Shown in pieces: positions 60,017 to 64,000 of a stretch of 64,000 bases of DNA. Where the stretch lies: contig JAFDYT010000007.1 in the NCBI GenBank assembly GCA_018266055.1, positions 738 to 64,737 of the forward strand. Direction: 5' to 3'. Positions within the stretch are counted from its first letter, which is position 1; each line of letters starts with the position of its first letter. The position numbers and the translations under genes were made by a program. The notes beneath the pieces were generated by a model. The model was given only the letters and a program-made list of their open reading frames with translations. It did not search any database and was not told the DNA's origin. The DNA is from Bacteroidota bacterium. GTDB lineage: Bacteria; Bacteroidota; Bacteroidia; Cytophagales; Cyclobacteriaceae.

Positions 60017-61681
60017 TTAATTGGTTCTTTTTGGTTTTTGCTGAGGCACAGGCGTATTGATGTGCTTTAAGGCCTCCTGAATACTCTTCTTCACTTCTTC
60101 GTTTTCAGGATTCATGGCCAGGGCCTTTTCGAAGTATCCCTTTGCAATTTGGTTCTCTGATTTCGTCAAGTGATATGACCCCATATATTGATAAGCAGAG
60201 ATCAGATCGTTTTTATTTTTGTCTTTATCAAGCTCTCCGAGTTCGATTACTTTCTCATAGAAAGGTTTTGCCAATGCGTCTTTCAACTCTTCGTCCTGTG
60301 CTGCTTTTGATCGGGCAGCCCACAGATAGGGCAACACAATTTTAGGCTGTAATTCAATTAGTTTGGCAAATGCAGTATCAGCCGATTGGTAATTCTTTGA
60401 AAGGTAAAAGGCCCTTCCAAGATTGTAGAAATCTTTCGGATTTGAAACTTTGCGAAGTTTGACGAGGGCTCTACCAAATTCAGATGCTTTGGCGTAGCCC
60501 CAAACTTTCTTTTTCGCGAAGTAATAATCAAAGAGCGTCTCAAGGGTCTTTGACTGGTTCTTGTCCAAATCAAGGCTTTTTTGAAGTGCATTTGTCCATA
60601 GGGAATCTTTGCCTTGTTTTTGGAGAAGATCAGCATAGATCTGATAATCATTCGCTTTAACACTGTCTTTTCTAATTTTTATGTAAAGCTCAAAAATTCT
60701 CTGAGCTTCTGAGAGGTTGCCAGCTTCTTTTAAAGATTGGACATAGTACCTAATGGTAGTAGGTGTTACATCGGGCTTTTCGCAAAGCACCTTAAATAGC
60801 TCATTGGCTTTAGCATAGTCTTTCGCCATGAACAAATAATGCGCGTAAATGAATTCGTAGTTATCCTCCGGGCTGTCGGTGAGATCCAGGTAGCTCTTGT
60901 AGTGCTTGGCAGCTTTCACGCCGTCTTTTTTCAAATAGTAAAGTTCACCCAGTTCTTTGTGGGCCAATGCAAAATTGGGATCAGTGGCCAGGGCCTTCAA
61001 TAAATGTTCTTCTACCAGCGGCACATTGCGTGAGCGCATATAAAGCAACGCAATGTTGTAGTAGGGCCTCGCACTGTTTTTGGTATCTAGCGTAGCAGCA
61101 TCTTCGTAGGCACTTGCACTGGGGCCGCCCATGTTTTCATTGAGGTAATAATCACCTAGCATTAAGAAGGTTTTGGCGTCGGTATTATTAATTTCTTTGG
61201 CTTTAGTAAGCAAATTCAACGCATCTTTAGATAATGACTTGTCGTGCATTTCGCCTTCGGCAATAGCACGCAGCACGGCTACATTCTTCTTTCCAAGACT
61301 AAGTGCTTTGTCAAACTGGGGCTTTGCTTCGGCAGGCTTTTTATCCAACACTAACAAATAACCTAAGCCGGCGTAATTAAGACCTTCTTTGGGATTTGCT
61401 TTAATCCCATTATCAAAAGAGGCTTTTGCGCCTGCTTTGTCGCCCGTAAGCAGTTGGGCATGACCCAAATGATAATAAAGCACTGCAGGCTCAGCAGCGC
61501 TTGAAGCGGCGGCTTGCAACATCTCAATAGCTTTCTTCTTTTTGTCTTCGTCAAACAGATGCTCTGCATTGTCAATTTCAGGCGTCTGGGCATTTGCATT
61601 AACAAAAACCAAAAGGAACGCAGCAGCGATACTCACTTTGCCAACCTGCTTCATCAATTCAAGGGTCTTTTTCATAGTCAA
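60017..61681 (-). CDS. Exported tetratricopeptide repeat protein
   Basis: A 554-aa protein with a signal peptide (residues 1-32, ending NANAQ). About twelve TPR-like units follow: AVLYYHLGHAQLLTGDKAGA, GLNYAGLGYLLVLDKKPAEA, NFALAHKELGELYYLKKDGV, EDNYEFIYAHYLFMAKDYA and KNDLISAYQYMGSYHLTKSE are typical. It is periplasmic and probably a scaffold. It lies downstream of the PstS-like gene with 133 bp between; a terminator follows. Confidence 0.85.
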   Translation of the reverse strand: MTMKKTLELMKQVGKVSIAAAFLLVFVNANAQTPEIDNAEHLFDEDKKKKAIEMLQAAASSAAEPAVLYYHLGHAQLLTGDKAGAKASFDNGIKANPKEGLNYAGLGYLLVLDKKPAEAKPQFDKALSLGKKNVAVLRAIAEGEMHDKSLSKDALNLLTKAKEINNTDAKTFLMLGDYYLNENMGGPSASAYEDAATLDTKNSARPYYNIALLYMRSRNVPLVEEHLLKALATDPNFALAHKELGELYYLKKDGVKAAKHYKSYLDLTDSPEDNYEFIYAHYLFMAKDYAKANELFKVLCEKPDVTPTTIRYYVQSLKEAGNLSEAQRIFELYIKIRKDSVKANDYQIYADLLQKQGKDSLWTNALQKSLDLDKNQSKTLETLFDYYFAKKKVWGYAKASEFGRALVKLRKVSNPKDFYNLGRAFYLSKNYQSADTAFAKLIELQPKIVLPYLWAARSKAAQDEELKDALAKPFYEKVIELGELDKDKNKNDLISAYQYMGSYHLTKSENQIAKGYFEKALAMNPENEEVKKSIQEALKHINTPVPQQKPKRTN

Positions 61682-61814
61682 TAGTTATACTTTACGTTAA
61701 AATCGAAGGTTAAATAAAATACAGTGGCGTGGATTTTCCAAGAGAACGTTGAGGAACAGCCCATCAAACTGATATTTTTAATCGTTTTCTAATCTTTAAG
61801 GAAAAATCATGCCA

Positions 61815-62759
61815 TTAATCTTTCACTATTTTGTGCATGGGTTCTTTCTTGATACTTACCACCCGAATCGGAGCCTTAGCGGGAACCAATCCAGACTTGA
61901 GAACAATCCGTTGGCCTTTATCACTGGCTGCATACGATATAAACCCACTTCCAAGGCCTGACCGAGCCTCCCGACTGATGATGATCACCTCACGAGAGAG
62001 TCGGTATTTTTGGGTCAGGATATAATATTTGAAAGGTTTGTAAAATTCGTCCTCGTATGAGATACCAATTACCCTTATGTTTTTAAGAAATTTATTCGCA
62101 GCCGGATCGTCTTTGTCGCTAATCCAGCTGAGCCCAATCAGGCCGATAGCGTTTTTAGTCTTGGCTACGTAGTCGAAGACTGCTTCATTGGTCGAAGCGG
62201 CAAAGCAATTGGGAGGGAGTTTTTTCAATTTGAGTGTATCAGTGATGTAGCGGATGATTCCCGACTTCGGATTATCAAACACCACCTGGAGGTCGCCTAA
62301 TTTTGATCCTGGATAAAGCTGGTCCCACCGGCTTGTTTTCCCTTCCAAAACGCTGGTGAGTTGTTCCCAGCGGATGGTTGTATCAGGGTTGTCTTTATGA
62401 ACGATTAGTGCGATTCCTTCTTTAGCGAAAGGAACCTGAGCCCCGCTGATTTGAAGCGAATCGAGTGAATGTTTTTCGTGAGGGAATAATCTGCGTGTGA
62501 CTACTGCGAGCCGCACGCTGTCTTTGAGAAGTGCATCGACGGCCTCCTGTTCAGAAGTGTAGACCGCCTTGATGTGCGCCTCGGCGTAGATTCCTTCAAA
62601 GCCTTCAACCTCCGCCTGAAGCAAAGGCTTGAGTGATTCATCCACGGCAATGGTGATTGACCCCGTGGTTGGGGTATCCAGTACTTTACCCTTTTTATCC
62701 TTTTCCGAACAGGAAATCAGGGTAGTAAATAGAATCGACACAAGCCAAATCCTTTTCAT
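61815..62759 (-). CDS. PstS-like phosphate-binding lipoprotein
   Basis: A 314-aa periplasmic-binding protein. It has a lipobox (LISC, Cys17), a PBP-like domain starting SITIAVDESLKPLLQAEVEGFE, a SGAQVPFAKEGIALIVHKDNP segment and DNPKSGIIRYITDTL, as in PstS-type phosphate-binding proteins. It differs from classical PstS in lacking the canonical SGT near the N-terminus, so phosphate is likely but not certain. No pstCAB genes are next to it. It is part of the TonB-associated cluster. Confidence 0.82.
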   Translation of the reverse strand: MKRIWLVSILFTTLISCSEKDKKGKVLDTPTTGSITIAVDESLKPLLQAEVEGFEGIYAEAHIKAVYTSEQEAVDALLKDSVRLAVVTRRLFPHEKHSLDSLQISGAQVPFAKEGIALIVHKDNPDTTIRWEQLTSVLEGKTSRWDQLYPGSKLGDLQVVFDNPKSGIIRYITDTLKLKKLPPNCFAASTNEAVFDYVAKTKNAIGLIGLSWISDKDDPAANKFLKNIRVIGISYEDEFYKPFKYYILTQKYRLSREVIIISREARSGLGSGFISYAASDKGQRIVLKSGLVPAKAPIRVVSIKKEPMHKIVKD

Positions 62760-62839
62760 TGTTTATACATTTTAGTTGACCTTATATTTCAAGAAGCCCA
62801 CCACTACTATCAACACGAAGGAGGATAACACTGGCAGGG

Positions 62840-63016
62840 TTATGATTTTATAAAATAGCGTTGGTAGAGGCGGTACCCTCGGAATAATCCATAGACAATC
62901 ATTAAACTGCCGATTGGCACCGAATATTTTGATGCAAAGAGGGGTGACTTACTCCAGATCATCACAGAACCAAGCATCACATAGAGAATGCACATTAACG
63001 CTGCAAAGTATTTCAT
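62840..63016 (-). CDS. 58-aa membrane protein
   Basis: A 58-residue minus-strand frame between tonB and the PstS-like gene. It has membrane segments at residues 4-21 (FAALMCILYVMLGSVMIW) and 33-47 (VPIGSLMIVYGLFRG) and a basic end (YRLYQRYFIKS). It is below usual gene-length limits but starts with ATG, ends before the next gene and has a protein-like composition. No function is known; the two-helix design suggests a small helper of the envelope machinery. Confidence 0.6.
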   Translation of the reverse strand: MKYFAALMCILYVMLGSVMIWSKSPLFASKYSVPIGSLMIVYGLFRGYRLYQRYFIKS

Positions 63017-63041
63017 GATTAATGGGTTCTAGAAAATAAAA

Positions 63042-63076
63042 AAGGTTAGTGCACAATGAAACCGTGCACTAACCTT
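63042..63076 (-). terminator. Intrinsic terminator after tonB
   Basis: AAGGTTAGTGCAC (63042-63054) and GTGCACTAACCTT (63064-63076) are perfect 13-bp complements. On the minus strand, a T-rich run (complement of 63033-63043) follows. Confidence 0.9.
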
Positions 63077-63089
63077 GAGTGAAAAATTA

Positions 63090-63884
63090 CTATTCAGATA
63101 ATTTAAATGTAAGCGGAAGTGTGTAGGCCTGACGCACAGCTCGTCCGCTCTGCTTGCCTGGCTTCCATTTCGGAGCGATCGAAAGAACGCGTACCGCCTC
63201 CTTATCACATTCACCATTAAAACCTTTAACAACTTCTACGTTCGAGATTGCACCGGTTGGCTCAATCACAAACTTCACGAATACTTTTCCTTCCAAACCC
63301 ATACGACGGGCAGCGGCAGGATAACGAATGGTTTTTCCTACCCACTTGTAGAACGCTTCCAAACCACCTACAGGCTCGGCTGATTGCTCTACAAAAGTGA
63401 AGACTTTATTAGTGTCATCTTCATTTTTTACCACTTCCTGTACGGGTTCGTCAAACACCACGTCGGTAGTGCCTTCCACATTTTCAGAGCCAGTTTCGTG
63501 CGTCTTGATCTCTTCAATGGTTGGCATTTTTTCTTCTTCCACCACATCTTTCTCAGTTACCTTAGGAGGTAAGAATTTGATGATGGTTTTAGTTGGTGGA
63601 GGAGGAATATTTGGTGGCGGTGGCTGATCCGGGTTGATTGGCGGTGGCTGTTCGAGCGATACCGTCGTTCTCAACTTTGGTTTTTCTACCACTTCTTCGC
63701 TTTTGAAAAACTCCGCGATCTTAGGGAACGCTAACACAAAGCCGATGGTGAAAAAAGCCAAAAGAGCAGCGATAACTACGTGCTTGGCATACGTCTTACG
63801 TAGAAAATAGGCTCCGTATGCTTTGTTTCGGTTTTCGAAGACTATGTCTTCCCAACTTCTGCTGATTGATGATTCTGCGCTCAT
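63090..63884 (-). CDS. Energy transducer TonB
   Basis: A 264-aa protein. It has an N-terminal cytoplasmic part (WEDIVFENRNKAYGAYFLRK), one membrane segment (about 34-54, VVIAALLAFFTIGFVLAFP), a Pro-rich periplasmic stretch (QPPPINPDQPPPPNIPPPP, about 80-98) and a TonB C-terminal domain (FYKWVGKTIRYPAAARRMG, GKVFVKFVIEPTGAISNVEVV, KWKPGKQSGRAVRQAYTLPLTF). It transmits proton-motive force from ExbB/ExbD to outer-membrane receptors. A terminator follows. Confidence 0.95.
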   Translation of the reverse strand: MSAESSISRSWEDIVFENRNKAYGAYFLRKTYAKHVVIAALLAFFTIGFVLAFPKIAEFFKSEEVVEKPKLRTTVSLEQPPPINPDQPPPPNIPPPPTKTIIKFLPPKVTEKDVVEEEKMPTIEEIKTHETGSENVEGTTDVVFDEPVQEVVKNEDDTNKVFTFVEQSAEPVGGLEAFYKWVGKTIRYPAAARRMGLEGKVFVKFVIEPTGAISNVEVVKGFNGECDKEAVRVLSIAPKWKPGKQSGRAVRQAYTLPLTFKLSE

Positions 63885-64000
63885 AGCTTTGCTTCTTTTA
63901 CAAGTTCCTTATCCACCGACGTGACATCGACAATCGCATAACGCTGTATGTTACTAATCGACATTTCATCGAGGATATCCACCATATTTCTGTACTTCGA
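63881..64000 (-). CDS. ExbD/TolR-like protein, C-terminal part
   Basis: The last 39 codons of a minus-strand gene that continues beyond the window. It reads SKYRNMVDILDEMSISNIQRY then AIVDVTSVDKELVKEAKL, the C-terminal pattern of ExbD. Its TGA overlaps the tonB ATG by 4 bases (ATGA). It suggests that a second ExbB/ExbD set precedes tonB. Confidence 0.7.
   Translation of the reverse strand, partial: SKYRNMVDILDEMSISNIQRYAIVDVTSVDKELVKEAKL

Overview
The window looks like a piece of a Bacteroidota chromosome, most likely order Cytophagales. The reasons are a TonB/ExbB/ExbD cluster, a SusC-like beta-barrel receptor with a carboxypeptidase-regulatory N-terminus, a LytS/LytTR pair, many 'AQ'-type signal peptides and lipoproteins, weak Shine-Dalgarno sequences, and a phosphosulfolactate synthase. 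No rRNA, tRNA, CRISPR array, transposase, phage structural gene or integrase was found.

Region 1 (1 to about 14,500) is an accessory array of small plus-strand genes. It reads as an integron-type gene-cassette array, or a cluster of attC sites whose integrase lies outside the window. Each unit holds one gene (once two) and ends in a 130-185 bp hairpin-forming site that begins with an RYYYAAC-like box and ends with a GTT-type box. In most units the first bases are the reverse complement of the unit's own last bases, up to 19 of 21 matching. Recognisable cargo is an AbiV-like abortive-infection protein, an AraC-type regulator with a short-chain dehydrogenase, a MafI-like immunity protein, several lipoproteins and a beta-barrel. 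The rest is unknown. Two cargo genes are frameshifted at homopolymers. A second family of boundary repeats and a small repeated hairpin occur in the distal part. The word GGAC is strikingly common on the coding strand here, in all three reading frames.

Region 2 (14,500-41,400) is mostly core genome: a zinc peptidase, a gene broken by an in-frame TAG, a RibD-like reductase, an FAD oxidase, a glutathionylspermidine-synthase-like ATP-grasp enzyme, a PhyH dioxygenase, uvrB, aroE, a phosphosulfolactate synthase coupled to a TPR protein, an exopolysaccharide operon (glycosyltransferase, Wza, Wzc, CpsB-type phosphatase, epimerase), hflX, a large outer-membrane receptor, and a LytS/LytTR system.

Region 3 (41,400-45,250) is a second accessory patch. 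It has small minus-strand genes separated by the palindromic repeats also seen in region 1, then a 16-unit, 21-bp tandem repeat locus that stays open as an ORF.

Region 4 (45,287-56,149) is a complete potassium system: a 27-aa membrane protein, kdpF, kdpA, kdpB, kdpC, a secreted protein, a porin, a KdpD sensor module without kinase, and a separate histidine kinase. The adjacent regulator is an NtrC/sigma-54 type instead of KdpE. Two 8-bp repeats exactly 21 bp apart and a sigma-54-like element lie between it and the kdp genes.

Region 5 (56,316-64,000) holds an AspT/YbjL-type transporter with TrkA-C domains, a DUF2490 protein, and ExbB/ExbD, TPR, PstS-like, TonB and ExbD-like genes of a proton-motive-force energy-transduction and phosphate-binding cluster.
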